Positions 49,013-60,678 of a stretch of DNA of 64,000 bases are shown piece by piece (the stretch's first letter is position 1; each line of letters opens with the position of its first letter). The DNA comes from Planctomycetia bacterium (GTDB lineage: Bacteria > Planctomycetota > Brocadiia > Brocadiales > Brocadiaceae), in contig JABTVC010000001.1 in NCBI GenBank assembly GCA_015075005.1, positions 620,001 through 684,000 on the forward strand, written 5' to 3'. Under the pieces are notes generated by a model. The model had not been told where the DNA came from. It did no database searches and saw nothing but the letters and a program-made list of their open reading frames with translations. Position numbers and translations under genes: made by a program.

Positions 49013-49864
49013 GCTTTGGTTCGTATTGTATTTTGATTTACTAAGAAATTATTTATGCTATGATATTTACTTTATAGCAAAAAAAATTCCTCCGTGTCCG
49101 AAAAAATGTGTTTATTTAAAAAAATTAATCTCACATTGAAAATTTACTATTTTTTACTTCTCCTTTGCTCTAACTGCTCGTTTTTTAGTAAAAGTTAGGT
49201 TGATGCGTATGGTGCTTGCCCACCCAGCCAGTGTGGATTCTATTCCTACGTCGGCCAATAAGGAAGACCATGTGAGCATGGGCACAATTGCCGCAAGGAA
49301 ATGTCGTGAGTGCTGAAGAATGCTAAACGTGTGATATCCATAGAACTGTTGTGTGCCGCTCAGGCGATTGAGAACAAAATCGGACCACGTAATTAAATTA
49401 TTTTTATGGAGGAGAGATGAAGATTATTTCTTTTGGTGATATTCATGAAGATACCAGTAATCTTGCAAAGATAAAACCAGACCTGGAAACGGCAGATTTA
49501 ATAGTGATATCAGGTGATTTGACAAATTGTCGTGGAAAGACCGAGACGAAAGCAGTATTAGACGCCATAAAAAAATATAACGAACACCTGCTTGCACAAT
49601 ATGGAAATATGGATATGCGAGTGGTGGATGGCTATTTAACTCAAGAGGGTATAAACCTGCATGGAAATGGATATCTATTTGGTGATGTGGGTATATTTGG
49701 TTGCGGTGGTTCAAGTCCACACCTTTCACACACCGTCGGAAATCAGTGAGGCAGATATCGAAAGGCTCTTAACAAACGGTTATAACAAGGTGAAAGATGC
49801 AAAGTGGAAGATTATGGTTTCGCACACCCCATACGCATCAACCTAGCTTTTACTAAAAAACGAG

Positions 49865-50799
49865 CTAAGAACTTATTGGCAATTGTTGTAATACAGAACG
49901 GAATTCTTTGCACAGGGGATATACCATTATTAATTTTACATTTTCGTAAAGTTTGGAATAGTCTCCCAATTTCCCCCTTCCCTTCGTTTCTCCTAAGCAA
50001 ATCCAATTTGCCGCCTTATAGCAAGTACCCCTGAAACGTTTTTTTTCTACAAACGTTTCTAGCATTACAGGCCGATATTTGTAACGTTGTTCCCAATCAT
50101 TTGGAAGTTTTTTGGCGACTAAGCCCAATACTCTTGATGCAAGGTTCCTTGATTTTATCCACGGCAAAATCAAAAACCGGGAATTATTTACTATCAGATG
50201 GAGATTTTGTTCCCGAATTTGACGACTCCAACCTATAAAACCTTCTCTCGCCTGCACATTCCAGGCTGATGCACCGAAACCTAATGATCCAAGTATGCCG
50301 GAACGGCTATTTATCAGATAGCGAAGTTGGGAACCAACCAATTTTTTATATCCTAAATAATGCCAACGATGAATCATTTCGTTCCATATTCGGGATTGTT
50401 TGGGGTTTTACTATATCAAACTTATATCTTGAATCTTTCCGGCGGACAGATTGAGCAAAGGTTGCTTATCATTTAACATAGTACGGTGTTTGTACTGTTT
50501 GCCATTGCCATTTCGTCTCAAAGGGGCGGCAAGCTGGACCAGCCGTCCCTTTCCATTGCGCAACAGCGCTACACGGCAACTCATATCTTTTAGCTTGCCA
50601 TCTGCTTTTAGCCATAGAAATTGTTCACATATCTTCTCAGAAATAGCCGTTCTGCCCAAACCTTTTGTCGTGACTGTTTCACTAATAACTTTCATTTCTT
50701 CCCTGGTAAAGTCACGCCCAATAGCGAACCGACTTGATTAGTTTCGGCTCTTTGAGAACATAGCTTCTTTTTGATTTGGCTGTCGTCTCCTGTCATCAT
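49865..50799 (-). pseudogene. DUF4338 (DruA-like) passenger, copy 2 (frameshifted)
   Basis: Segments 49865-50377 and 50411-50695 carry the same protein as copy 1. The first gives the better reading at the conserved site: YRPVMLETFVEKKRFRGTCY. Frame is lost at about 50400, 50540 and 50720 by one-base losses. Useful as the consensus partner of copy 1. Confidence 0.8.
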
Positions 50800-52151
50800 G
50801 AAAACTTTCTAAAATTCAATCTGGCCGCTTATTAATTCAAAAGTTGTTTTACGCCGTCGCTTTTGTTTTAAAAGTCCTCTGGAGAGACTATTTAGCAATT
50901 CTTCCATAAGTGTTGAAAGCCTGTTGTTTATAATGGATTGGCATAGACGGCCTTTCCTCTGTAGCCATTGAATCAGCTTTACTGCGCTAACCTCACGACC
51001 CATGGTACAATGACAATGCCCTGCGCTAAATGCATATATCTGAGTCACGATGTGTATCATTATCAATCGGCCGTATAAGAGACAGCGAATCCTTTCTGCA
51101 CGGCTTCCCTTCATTACATCAATTCGGAATAATTGCTTCCATTGTTTAAATATCAACTCTATCTGCCACCTCATTCGGTATGTGGTTTTCTTACTATTTC
51201 CGGCGGCCAGGTTTTTGTCTCTACATTGGTGATGAAGAAGCTATAGTCTAACCATTCTAAATATTCACGGGACAAGGTCTTCCCTTTTCTTTGTGCTGAT
51301 CTTTTGGCTTTACGTCGGCGGTCATTTGTTATATGCTCCGGTGTGCGATACGCTATCAGGCGGCTGCATGTCCTGGCTTCTCAGATAAACTTTCATATCT
51401 ATTAAACCCCTATTACCAATTTGTTTTACATATGACGCAAGGTCTACGGCTTCCGCACCGGTTTGAGCTTAAATAGACTTTGTAGTGCTCTTGAATAAGC
51501 GACTTAAATAATAGGCTCCTTTTCCCCGATATCTCCTAATACGGAAAGATCAAAATATCCTAAATCCCTGATTATCAAATCCCTTCCGTATCTGATCCAA
51601 TACTCTTGCTCCATTTTCTGATCCGGATGGAGTCCCTTCCGTAATGAAAACTTTTTCAATATGTGACGTGTTGCCTCATATAATAAATCTATCTTTAAGG
51701 AGGTTTACTCGCTTGCCGCCTACTCTCTGAATTCTTCCGATAAATGCTCATTGAGCTCTATTTGGGTACTATCCTGAAGATACACATTTGAAAATTGCTC
51801 TAATACCTCTAAAGGCATCTTCTTTAATTTAGGCGCTACCTGTTCTTTGTATATGGCCTCTAACGTACGTTCTAAAATGCTACCGCGTTCTTGCTATTTA
51901 TCTTTTTACTCAATGCCTGTGGGGTTATATCTGACTCGGAGACTTCCTGCGAAGAATATCGCTTATCCTTCAAAGAAATTATTCCGCTATCAAAATGCTC
52001 TACAGACGTCAGTTCTACAAAGTCTCTGCCGGATACTTTATTGGTTGAACGTTGTACAAAGAATGTCTCACGGGCAATTTTATTCAAATTGTCCTCATCA
52101 AAATACTTTATATTTTTCTGTGATTTCTTTAAGTCTTTTTGGTTGAGACAC
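50799..52151 (-). pseudogene. IS4-family transposase, copy 2 (frameshifted)
   Basis: The C-terminal part (50809-51174) is open and shows RWQIELIFKQWKQLFRIDVM directly after TAC CGA ATG, completing the YREK signature. The N-terminal half is broken at many sites. QIEF is followed by TAG here, while copy 1 reads on to TGA, again by a one-base difference in a T-run. Confidence 0.8.
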
Positions 52152-52762
52152 GCTTTGGTTCGTGTTATTTTTGATTTACTAAGAAATTATTTATGCTATG
52201 ATATTTACTTTATAGCAAAAATTCCTCCGTGTCCCCGAAAAAATGTGTTTATTTAAAAAAATTAATCTCATTGAAATTTTACTATTTTTTACTTCTCCTT
52301 TGCTCTAACTGCTCGTTTTTAGTAAAAGTTAGGTTGATGCGTATGTCGCACACCCCGCCTAAGGATACGGCAACAGATATCGTTCGCAGTGGTATGCATG
52401 TTGGGAGTCAAACAGTCAGGGACTTTATTCTTAAACATAAGCCTCATGTCTGTATAACGGGTCATATTCATGAATCAAGAGCGAGGGATAAGATAGGAGA
52501 TACCGTAGTAGTAAATGCAGGTATGTTCAGGGATGGATGGTATATCGAGGTCGTGATTGATAAAAATGGTGTATCTGCGGTGTTAAAATCAGTTGCTTAA
52601 ATTTCAACATAGTTAGATATTTCAACAAGAAATACAAGAGGACAGGCATCTTTTTAATTTTGAAAGGATAAACAATAGAATATCTGTAAAGATTTGACGC
52701 CTGGCCTTCTGTCTGCCACCATTCATGAACAAGACTGGGTACACACCGCATCACGCAGAAAT

Positions 52763-54109
52763 TTATTTGAGGATCGTTTTCATTTGAGAAATCAATGCCC
52801 TTGCCTCCTCAATGGCTGCGTCCTTCGTTGTAAGGTTGCCATCGAGTTGCTCATCTTCAATCTTCATCAAAATATCCTTAAACGAAGGCCCTGGTTTTAA
52901 CCCCATAGCGATAAGGTCGTGGCCGGTAATAAGGGGTTTTGGTTTGACCTCTTCGTGGCTCAGCTTACTGAACATCTCCTGACAATACTGGTAGTCTGAT
53001 AGGTCGCCGCTGCTTGCAAGGGCATCGATTCTGCACAATTCCGCCAGTTCCGGATAACCTTCATGTGCAAAGAGCCTTTTCAGTTTATTCAGACGCATCT
53101 TTTTTGCATCTTTAAAATAAAGGTGTTTCAGGACAAGCCAGACGATCTGCTCTTTTTCGGCATTCGACGTCTTAAGTCTGTCACAGATCGTTGCCGCCAT
53201 ATTTGCACCAACCTTTTCATGCAAATTGAACCGAATCCGGTCCAACTCCTCAAAGGTAATTGTCTTGCCGATGTCATGTAAGAGCACCCCCATGGCTAAG
53301 GTAAATGAAGGTCTTCCTCTTCCCTGGTCAGTAAAAGGAATAAGCTTGGAAAGGCACAAAAGGGTATGTATGAAGACATCTCCCTCAGGGTGAAAGTTCT
53401 CAGGCTGTCGAACACCTTTCATATGGGATACCTCTGGTAGTATCTCCTGCAAGAGATTGAGTTCATCCAGCAGTTGAATACCGATATGTGGATTTGGGCC
53501 GGTGAGTATCTTTTCCAGTTCTTCCCGTATGCGTTCGGCACTAACCATATGAATATTATTTGCAAGTTGAATAATCGCCTGGCGTGTATCAGGATGGATA
53601 GGGAATTTAAAACGGCATGCAAAGCGGGCAGCCCGTATCATACGCAGCTTGTCTTCGGTGAATCGTTCGACGGGGTCTCCGATAGTTCGGATAATTCCCT
53701 GCGAAATATCATCCTGTCCGCCAACATAATCGAGGAGCTCATTCTTGATAGGGTCGTAAAGCAGGCCGTTGATGGTAAAGTCTCTCCGTTTTACGTCGTT
53801 TTCCGGGGTACAAAAGGCCACATAATCAGGATGGCGTCCATCGCTGTAAGAGCCTTCCGTGCGAAAGGTGGCGACCTCAAAGTTGTGACCACCCTTAACA
53901 ACAATAATTACGCCGAACTGTACCCCGACAGGGATGGTTTTCTCAAAGAGTTTTATAACGTCCCGGGGTAAGGCATTTGTGGCAATGTCATAATCAACCG
54001 ATTCCTTCCCCATGACCATATCACGCACACAGCCGCCTGCAAAAAAGGCCTTATAGCCTTGATTTTGCAGGGTTTTTACGATCTCCAGGGCGTTATGTTT
54101 AACAGTCAT
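52763..54109 (-). CDS. cca: CCA tRNA nucleotidyltransferase / poly(A) polymerase family protein
   Basis: Starting at Met 54109 (MTVKHNALEIVKTLQNQGYK) gives 448 residues; the frame extends 13 codons further. The class II nucleotidyltransferase core is clear: AFFAGGCVRDMVMGKESVDY, DIAT, FEVATFRTEG, RRDFTINGLLYD and EDKLRMIRAARFACRFKF. An HD domain follows (LLHDIGKTITFEEL). The enzyme adds CCA to tRNA 3' ends; a poly(A) polymerase role is the main alternative, since the two cannot be told apart reliably by eye. HD-domain versions are common for CCA-adding enzymes. Frame intact. Confidence 0.9.
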   Translation of the reverse strand: MTVKHNALEIVKTLQNQGYKAFFAGGCVRDMVMGKESVDYDIATNALPRDVIKLFEKTIPVGVQFGVIIVVKGGHNFEVATFRTEGSYSDGRHPDYVAFCTPENDVKRRDFTINGLLYDPIKNELLDYVGGQDDISQGIIRTIGDPVERFTEDKLRMIRAARFACRFKFPIHPDTRQAIIQLANNIHMVSAERIREELEKILTGPNPHIGIQLLDELNLLQEILPEVSHMKGVRQPENFHPEGDVFIHTLLCLSKLIPFTDQGRGRPSFTLAMGVLLHDIGKTITFEELDRIRFNLHEKVGANMAATICDRLKTSNAEKEQIVWLVLKHLYFKDAKKMRLNKLKRLFAHEGYPELAELCRIDALASSGDLSDYQYCQEMFSKLSHEEVKPKPLITGHDLIAMGLKPGPSFKDILMKIEDEQLDGNLTTKDAAIEEARALISQMKTILK

Positions 54110-54246
54110 GTTTAATAAAGGCAAGAAAATATTCTGATCTAATGCCACAGTGAAGCTTCATTCGTGCCGTGTTCGCGCTGCTAACGCCAAAACTCATAGG
54201 TGCAGTGTTAGTTTCCCTGCATCCTGTGTGGTGAAATGTTAGCAGG

Positions 54247-54525
54247 TCAATTCTTTACCTCGATGAGCTTACCGTTAACAAATTTATGAATTATGCTGGA
54301 AACATATGTCTGATAGGGCAATCCCTCGGCTACTGCTTTTCTCTGCAATTCATTTAAGTCTCTTTCGGAAATCCTGATGTTTAATCTTTTATCTTTTTTT
54401 AATGTATTCCGGGCATACTGCATCAACTCTTTTTTCCTTTTAGAAAGGTTTTTTGCCGGAATCCATTCACCTTTTTCAAAGCTGTCAAGGATTTCTTTTT
54501 CTTCTTCCGTCAATTTAGTTTTCAT
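54247..54525 (-). CDS. CopG/BrnA-like antitoxin
   Basis: The 92-residue protein has a C-terminal ribbon-helix-helix-like part: RLNIRISERDLNELQRKAVA, EGLPYQTYVSSIIHKFV. The N-terminal half is charged and helical (FEKGEWIPAKNLSKRKKEL). It overlaps the upstream toxin gene by 4 nt. It would bind the toxin and the operon promoter. Confidence 0.82.
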   Translation of the reverse strand: MKTKLTEEEKEILDSFEKGEWIPAKNLSKRKKELMQYARNTLKKDKRLNIRISERDLNELQRKAVAEGLPYQTYVSSIIHKFVNGKLIEVKN

Positions 54526-54800
54526 TGTTTTTCTCCAAGATATTTCTCTGTCGCCCTTCTGCTGGGAATAATCGTTTTCAGGAATAGTTCAATTTCGTTT
54601 TCAATATACGGGACAAGGTATGCGTAATTATTGATACCAACTACCATTATTCGCTGACCAGGAAATTTTTGTTGGTTTGGATGTTGATAGTCATCCGGCA
54701 TATCACCTTTTTCTATATGAAAAATCACATCTTCAATGCATATACCTCTTGTCTCTTTTAGGGCTTGACTTTTCTCAGTATTCCAGTTGATATGCTTCAT
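54522..54800 (-). CDS. BrnT-like toxin
   Basis: The 92-residue protein reads INWNTEKSQALKETRGICIE, DVIFHIEKGDMPDDYQHPNQ, then IMVVGINNYAYLVPYIE and LKTIIPSRRATEKYL. The RGI-x-x-E-D-V, the D-x-x-HPN and the LKTIIPSRRAT ending belong to a BrnT-related toxin family with a RelE-like fold. It lies first in the operon and overlaps its antitoxin (ATGA). Both genes are intact. Confidence 0.82.
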   Translation of the reverse strand: MKHINWNTEKSQALKETRGICIEDVIFHIEKGDMPDDYQHPNQQKFPGQRIMVVGINNYAYLVPYIENEIELFLKTIIPSRRATEKYLGEKQ

Positions 54801-57800
54801 TAGTTATACGGTATCACATTGTGTGCATTTTGGCAATAAAAAATGAATTATGCCTTTATATATTTTTCCTTGCTAGATGACGAAATTGAGCGGCAACCAG
54901 TCCAACGTCAAAGCTTACCTGCCGCTTGGAAGCGTAGCGTAAAAGCCAGTCAGATGAATGCCTTGTTGTGCTTCCTCTTGCCCTACGCAAGAAGCCGTAT
55001 GCGCTTGTTCTTGGCCTTGTACTCCTCAATAAGCCCTTTTCTTTTCAATGCGCCAAGGTTTAGCATAACACGCTTTTCAAACTCCAAACGAGGATTGCCT
55101 CTCGTCCGCACTCCAAGTTCCTTCAGGACGCGGCTTGTTAGTGATCTCAGTGTACAAGAGTGATTGGGACACTTCTTCAAGGACTTGACGATTGCGTTCT
55201 GGATATCTACGGGGGATCTCTCTTCTGGTCGCCGGCTCCTCGATTGCGCAAATTCCAACGCACGGTCAAGCCTGCCCTCCAAATCCTTCACCGACTGGAA
55301 TTCGTCCTTTCGATCTTCGTCCTGGTCTCCCTCAAACAGACGTCGTTGTTTGAAAGCGGCGGTACCTGGGGATTCTTCATGTAGTTCTTCTTCGACCTCG
55401 TCATCCTCCACCTCGTCCTTAAGATCCTCGTGATACTCCTCTGCTGTGTCCGAATCAGGAATACGATCCTCCGCAGTCGATTCTGTCTCTGACTGTTTCT
55501 GGTCTGATTCCCACGCTTGCCGGGGCGTAATCTTGAGACTTTCGAAGGTTTCCCATAATTCGGCAAGCGCTGCATCCGGTTCCCGGTAGAAGTCGCTTCC
55601 CCGCACGGTCCAAAAAGTCCAGCCGACACGCTCCAATGCCCTTCGACGTATCTGATCTTCCTCCCACTGCTCCATTCCGTGATATTCATCACCGTCACAC
55701 CCAACCGCAAGACGGCCCCGGAGACCTTCAACCACGAGGTCAATGTGCTTGGTATTTACGGGATACTGCGGAAGGACTCTGTAACCCCTATCAATAATCT
55801 TGAAAAAGACGTCCACCTCAAACCAACTGTCAAATGGAGTGCCAGTAACCTTTTCACCCCTCTTCCTGCTTTGCCTGATAGAAGGGTTACGTGCCATGCG
55901 GCGAAGTTCAGCTACAGTTGTTTCTCCAATCTCTTCGGGCTGCATAACAGCAGGATTAGTGCAATATTCCAGCAAGCGATACCTCAAACATTCAGGCCTA
56001 AGATCATTCGGCGTTGCGCTATGAAACAGCCACAACTGATCCTTGGCACGACTCGCTGCCACGTTGAATCGTCTTTGTGTGTCGGGATCCCGCATCATCC
56101 GGCACGGCTGTCCGTCTTGCGGCGCATCTACCATGCTCAGGAATATCACATAACGCTCGTCTCCCTGGAAATCGTATGGCCGTCCGCATACCAAACGGCG
56201 TTTTTCCATCTCTTGGGCACCGATCCCGTTCTTTTCCAATAACAGGCTATTTATTAGCTCTGCCTGCCTGCTTCCCATCAGACATATGACACCGAATGTC
56301 TTGCCCGCATACGCCGGGTCTTCGCAACATTCGGCGATTTGTGCGACAATAGCCTCTGCCTCCGGCGGATTCTCAATGTCGTCGGATGAGCCTTTCCGAT
56401 AGCCATCTTTCACGAAAACGGTCTGCACCGGTTCCAAACGATTGGTTCCATATTGCCGCAATGGAATAAGCGGGGCATCGGAATATGATAGGTTATTTGA
56501 GAACTGGATAATTTCGGGCATGCAACGGAAGTGCTCACGCAACTGAATGTGATCACTAAACCTCAAATAAGCTTGTGAGAAAAGACTTGTATCTCGTCCA
56601 GGCATGAGAAGTGCAGAATTTGGAATTCCTTCGAGATGTATTTTGACGAAGAAAATGAGCATGCTGCAATTCATCGCTGATATACATCGGGGTGATTTGC
56701 TTATCGTCCCCAACAACAATTAGTCTATCGGCTATGTAACTGAGAAGAAGGGCTTCTGGCCCAGATTGGCTGGCCTCATCAACTATAGCTATATCGAAAG
56801 CTGCACGCCCTGGCTTTGTCGTTTGAACAACTTGGTATAACGGCATAACCCATGCAGGAATAGCATTTCGGCACTCATCCAGTTTCTGTCGTGCGATTTC
56901 ACGCCAATACTCTCCGTCTTTTCCATGCTCCCTGATCTTGCCGACTGCGAGTTTCCAAGCTTTAAGTGCCTGCTCTTCTCGTGGTCCAAGATTCTGAATG
57001 CAATGCTGCCATGCCTTTGACGAGGCCAAGTTCTTCAAGGCATCTCGTTCCCATGAAGCCGAATACTCTAATTCTCTTTGGATTCGTTTCGGTTGCTCTT
57101 TGTCGCTTACTTCATCGAGCCATCGGTCTATTTTGCCCCAAAGCCAAGCGTCTTCAAATTTAGCGAAATGCCCAACCCATGCAACGTCAGAACTGGATTT
57201 GTTATAGGTGTTGCAAGTTTGTGGGGCACAGGCATGAAAGCGCCTAAAAACATCACAAAGGAATGTGTCGTCATCCACCCAGACATGCAGTGAAGACAAG
57301 GTCTCATATGTGTTCCGATAAAGTCCGCCATTTCTTTCATTGACAGCCTGCAAGAGTTTTCAGGTTGACCTATGACCATGGCCTAAATTGATGAAATCCA
57401 TGAGCGATTCGGCAAGAGGCGTAAAGACACGCTGTGCAGTCGCGAAATCCTCTTCAAGGTTCAGGGCATCGAGGGCTTTGCTAAAAGCTCGTATCTCCTC
57501 CTGAGAGTGCCACGCGGGAAAATGAATACAGGGGAAATCACGGCATGTTTTGCGTACTTTCTCAATTTGGTCATGCAGTGCCAGTGCTTGTTCTATTGGC
57601 TTGCATAGGTCACGATAGGCGGCACACTGAAGAACTGCGCTTCCTGTTGGGGGCGTAGTAATCTCTTTCCACAAATCAGCGAGATTCTTGATCCTTGCAG
57701 AGATTTCAATCCATGCGATAAGTTGGTTTAACGTCTGTAAGTTGTTGCAGGGTTTCCCATTGACTGTGACGGATTCGACCAGATAGAGGCTATCCTTCAC

Positions 57801-59360
57801 AGCTCGAGCCCTGAAAAACCAGAAGCCAAGCCCCCGGCCATTTTCAAAGTGTTTCTTGAGGGCAGTAGCATGATCTTCCACAAGCCGAAGATCCTTGTCA
57901 TTTAAGCCAATTACGTCAATAGCGCCATACTTAGGAGTCTATTCGGAATAACATGAACACTCTATAATTTCACGCTTTGACGTGGAAACAGTATTTAGCT
58001 CCATTCGCAATGGAGACCGTATCTTTGAGTTGTTCAAGTTATTTTGCATAGCCTCCTTAGTTTAGCAGGTATTCAATGCGGTCGATGTGGTTGATCGTTG
58101 AAGTAAGAGTTTCTCGCCAGATGCGGTCATGATCTCCTGATATCTCACGGGAAGCGCGTTTCGCCCATGAATGGAAATGCTTGGAGGGCGTGTCTTGCGT
58201 TGCAAGAATTTCTTCGATCATTCCTTTGACCGCGTCCCGCTTCTCTGCAAGCTCGTAAGTCATGGCGCAACTTTGCCTGCTCTTTTCGCTCTACATCAAG
58301 TCGGCGCTCATACTGGTCAATCAGTTTGCGTTCATTTGATGCATTCCAGATTGCCTTTCGCTTGGACAAGCACCCCTCGCCGATGCTCGACTTTCTGGAC
58401 AATCAGCTTTTGCTCATCGTTTGCAGGGAGCGGAAAATAGAGATCAATATCTGATAATATCGGCTTTGTGACGCCCACATGCGTCTAGCGTGAGTTTATT
58501 ACAAAAGAAGGTCGAAAGTATTGTAACGTAAATGCAATCAATGTGTTAAGCATGCTATCAATTGTATACACTGAGCCCTTGAAGTTTCAGTCGATATTTG
58601 TGAAAATCCATAATACCTAATGCATTCATCAACAGGGATTCTTCATCGGACATTTCTTCCAATTGGTAGGTAGCTTTGACCCTCCCCCTGGACTTTGTCT
58701 CTTCGAGCAACGTGGAAAGTCTTATATTGTTTAGGTGTCTAACAGGTATCTAAGGTTCCTCTAAATTGTGCGTGCGCTTTTGCCTGATGCCACGATCGAT
58801 GCCAGGAGGTATCCGATGACACAAATAAAAAAATGCACCCTGATTTTCTGATCTGTCCAGTGAAATTGCGGTTTCAAAGCAGGTGATAGGGTTCTTGAGA
58901 TTTCGAAAGGCGTGTTCAATCTTTGATTGCCCATAGTAGGCTTTTATAATGTCACCCGGTATCCCAGTCGTGACGGTCTGTCATAAGAATCCTGAACCCC
59001 AGCTCCTTCTATTTCTTCGAGTTTTTCTGATTGACGGAAAAGTTCAATTGAAACTTGCCTGCAGATACCTCATGCGGCGACCAATCGATAATATCTTTTA
59101 TAAATTGGCCTTTCACGACACTTCTTATCGTATTCTCAGACCCCTTTGTCCCTCGTCTTTCCTTTGGATTACCCAGATGCTGTTGTAAGAGCTTTAACTG
59201 ATGTTCTGCCTTTTCCAGAGACTGATACATTCCCCTTACTTGCCCGGCCTTTAATTTCTCGGAAACAAAGACAACAACGGTTCTTTCCTGCCCCCAAATA
59301 ACCCGTTTGTCCCGGTATAGCTGCATTTTACAGCCGTCAACGTCATGTTCTCTGAAATTA

Positions 59361-60678
59361 GGTTCTTCTCCAAATTAGTTTGCAAAAGCTTGTATAATTT
59401 TTAATGAAAAGTACCGTTCGTCATGAAATCCATAAGCTTTTCTTTTGATAACCTTGATCTTATTATTAACCCCTTCGAGTTTACTCGTATGAATTTTATA
59501 GTCACAGTGATTCAAGATTCCATAGCTATGTTTCATAAGCATGTTTGCAAACTTATGCACAACAGAATGGTTTATCGTTTTCGCTAAAGGCACCATTCGT
59601 CAATGGCTTTTCTCGCCCACGTCCGTGAGGTATAAGTCAAATATGTTTGAGTTTGTCTTTAAGAATCAGAACGGTATTTATTGTTTCATTGAGTGACAAG
59701 AGCTGTTTGAGATGTTCCGGTGTTTTCCTGCGAATATTTCGTTTGTTTTAACAAAGATGTTTTGAACCCTTGAAGACGTCCTTGTCCTCTTTCGACGCTT
59801 TTTGGTATTCAGCATTTCGTACCTTGTCAATAACTTACCAAAACCTGATACTACATGAAACAGGTCAAAGACTATCTTGACATGCGGCACATGCTTTTTA
59901 CTGCAAGAATATAAGGGTCCCACATATCCATGGCAATGGCCTCAAGAGACTGTCTTTCCTCCTCTGTCATACCGGCAAAGAAGGTTTCAGGGTTTCTTTT
60001 GTTCTTCCTTACCCACCCAGACTACCCGACCACTCAGATAGTCCAGAACAACGGTCAAATAGCGCTGTCCCTTCTTAACAGAGATTTCGTCTACTGCCAG
60101 TATGCGAAGATGCTGATAGTCAGTCTGCGCGTATTGTCGTTCAGAAAAACTTATCGATTGCTTTTACTGTTTTCCAGTTCATTCCAAAATGTTTTGCAAC
60201 TTCGGTAATGGTTAACATTTTACACAGTTCGTGAATATACGCTGCTAAACGATGCGTAACACGACTGTAAGGGTTGAAAAAACCTAAGTCTTCAACTACG
60301 ATTCGATTGCATGACTCACAGGCTATCTTACGATACGAACAATTTATCCATACGCGAACGGGCCAAGATTCATATCCCGCAAAGCTCGTTTGTCGTGACG
60401 ATAAATGCGCTGTGCTTTGCTGCCACACACATGACATATTGGGTGAAATCGTTCATCGGGCACTGCAGTAAGCTGGGATATCTCAGCATCAGAAAAACAG
60501 TTTGCTTTGTAATTCTTACCCGCTGAAAAGGAAAATATGGTAATATACTTAACGTGGACATTGCTGGCCTCCTGTAAATAAGTTATATATCGGTATATAG
60601 GAAACACCAAATGTCCACTCTTTCAATGATTTAATGAAATTTCTCCTCAATTTCTATTGACTAATTTGGAGAAGAACC
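59361..60678 (-). mobile_element. ISL3-family insertion sequence, copy B (nested, inverted)
   Basis: Ends GGTTCTTCTCCAAATTAGT at 59361 and the complement ending at 60678. A perfect 8-bp target duplication TGAAATTA lies at 59353-59360 and 60679-60686, normal for ISL3. It is inverted relative to copy A at 20264 and sits inside the IS1634-type element. Confidence 0.92.
59375..60561 (-). pseudogene. ISL3-family transposase, copy B (frameshifted)
   Basis: Same protein as copy A. The open pieces include KLEGVNNKIKVIKRKAYGFH, the zinc-site part HPICHVCGSKAQRIYRHDKR (intact here) and TITEVAKHFGMNWKTVKAID. Lesions differ from copy A, so the two combine into one intact transposase of about 400 residues. 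Confidence 0.82.

Larger units (their letters stand above)
46673..49211 (-). mobile_element. IS4-family element with DUF4338 passenger, copy 1
   Basis: A 2539-bp element. Terminal inverted repeats of about 36 bp start CATACGCATCAACCTA and differ at one position. The 10-bp target duplication GTGCTTGCCC is at 46663-46672 and 49212-49221. It encodes on the minus strand a YREK-type transposase and, overlapping it by 4 nt, a DUF4338 protein. A second copy is at 49830-52345. The size is large for IS4 because of the passenger gene. Confidence 0.92.
46378..49396 (+). pseudogene. hutH: Histidine ammonia-lyase (HutH) remnant split by IS4-type element
   Basis: [51 protein letters not shown] and [20 protein letters not shown] belong to the C-terminal part of HutH, which converts histidine to urocanate. 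After the element the frame resumes at 49222 with [20 protein letters not shown] and TIAARKC, then (one base lost) [20 protein letters not shown] and a TAA at 49394. The first 300 residues, including the MIO active site (ASG), and the last about 60 are absent, so it was already truncated before the IS arrived. Confidence 0.85.
49830..52345 (-). mobile_element. IS4-family element with DUF4338 passenger, copy 2
   Basis: A 2516-bp copy of the element at 46673 with the same inverted ends. The target duplication is TCGCACACCC (49820-49829 and 52346-52355), different from copy 1, so it moved independently. It carries about 20 more single-base losses than copy 1. It interrupts the metallophosphoesterase gene. 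Confidence 0.92.
49417..52600 (+). pseudogene. Metallophosphoesterase gene interrupted by IS4-type element
   Basis: GGAGGAG precedes ATG 49417. The first part has the metal motif FGDIHEDTSN (GD-x-H), VISGDLTN (GD), then after frame changes GCGGSS and KWKIMVSHTP. The element copy 2 inserts there; at 52346 the frame resumes with SHTPPKDTATDIVRSGMHVG and the last metal motif ITGHIHESRA (GH-x-H), ending LKSVA. Without the element it would be about 215-220 residues, a Calcineurin-like phosphoesterase of the YfcE/MJ0936-like size. Substrate unknown. Two further one-base losses near 49620 and 49705. Confidence 0.85.

Noticed and set aside
36962..52345. A complete Druantia defence system
   Set aside because: Only DUF4338 (DruA-like) genes are present. 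The large DUF1998-type helicase DruE and the other Dru partners are absent; the helicase at 55-62 kb is an SF1 type with a nuclease domain.
54841..54982. Integron attC-like site
   Set aside because: Stretches such as GCCTTGTTGTGC looked suggestive, but there is no paired R/L box arrangement, no integrase and no cassette array.
55160..56289. Plus-strand reading frames over the helicase region
   Set aside because: They are shadows of the minus-strand helicase-nuclease gene; only the minus strand shows family motifs.
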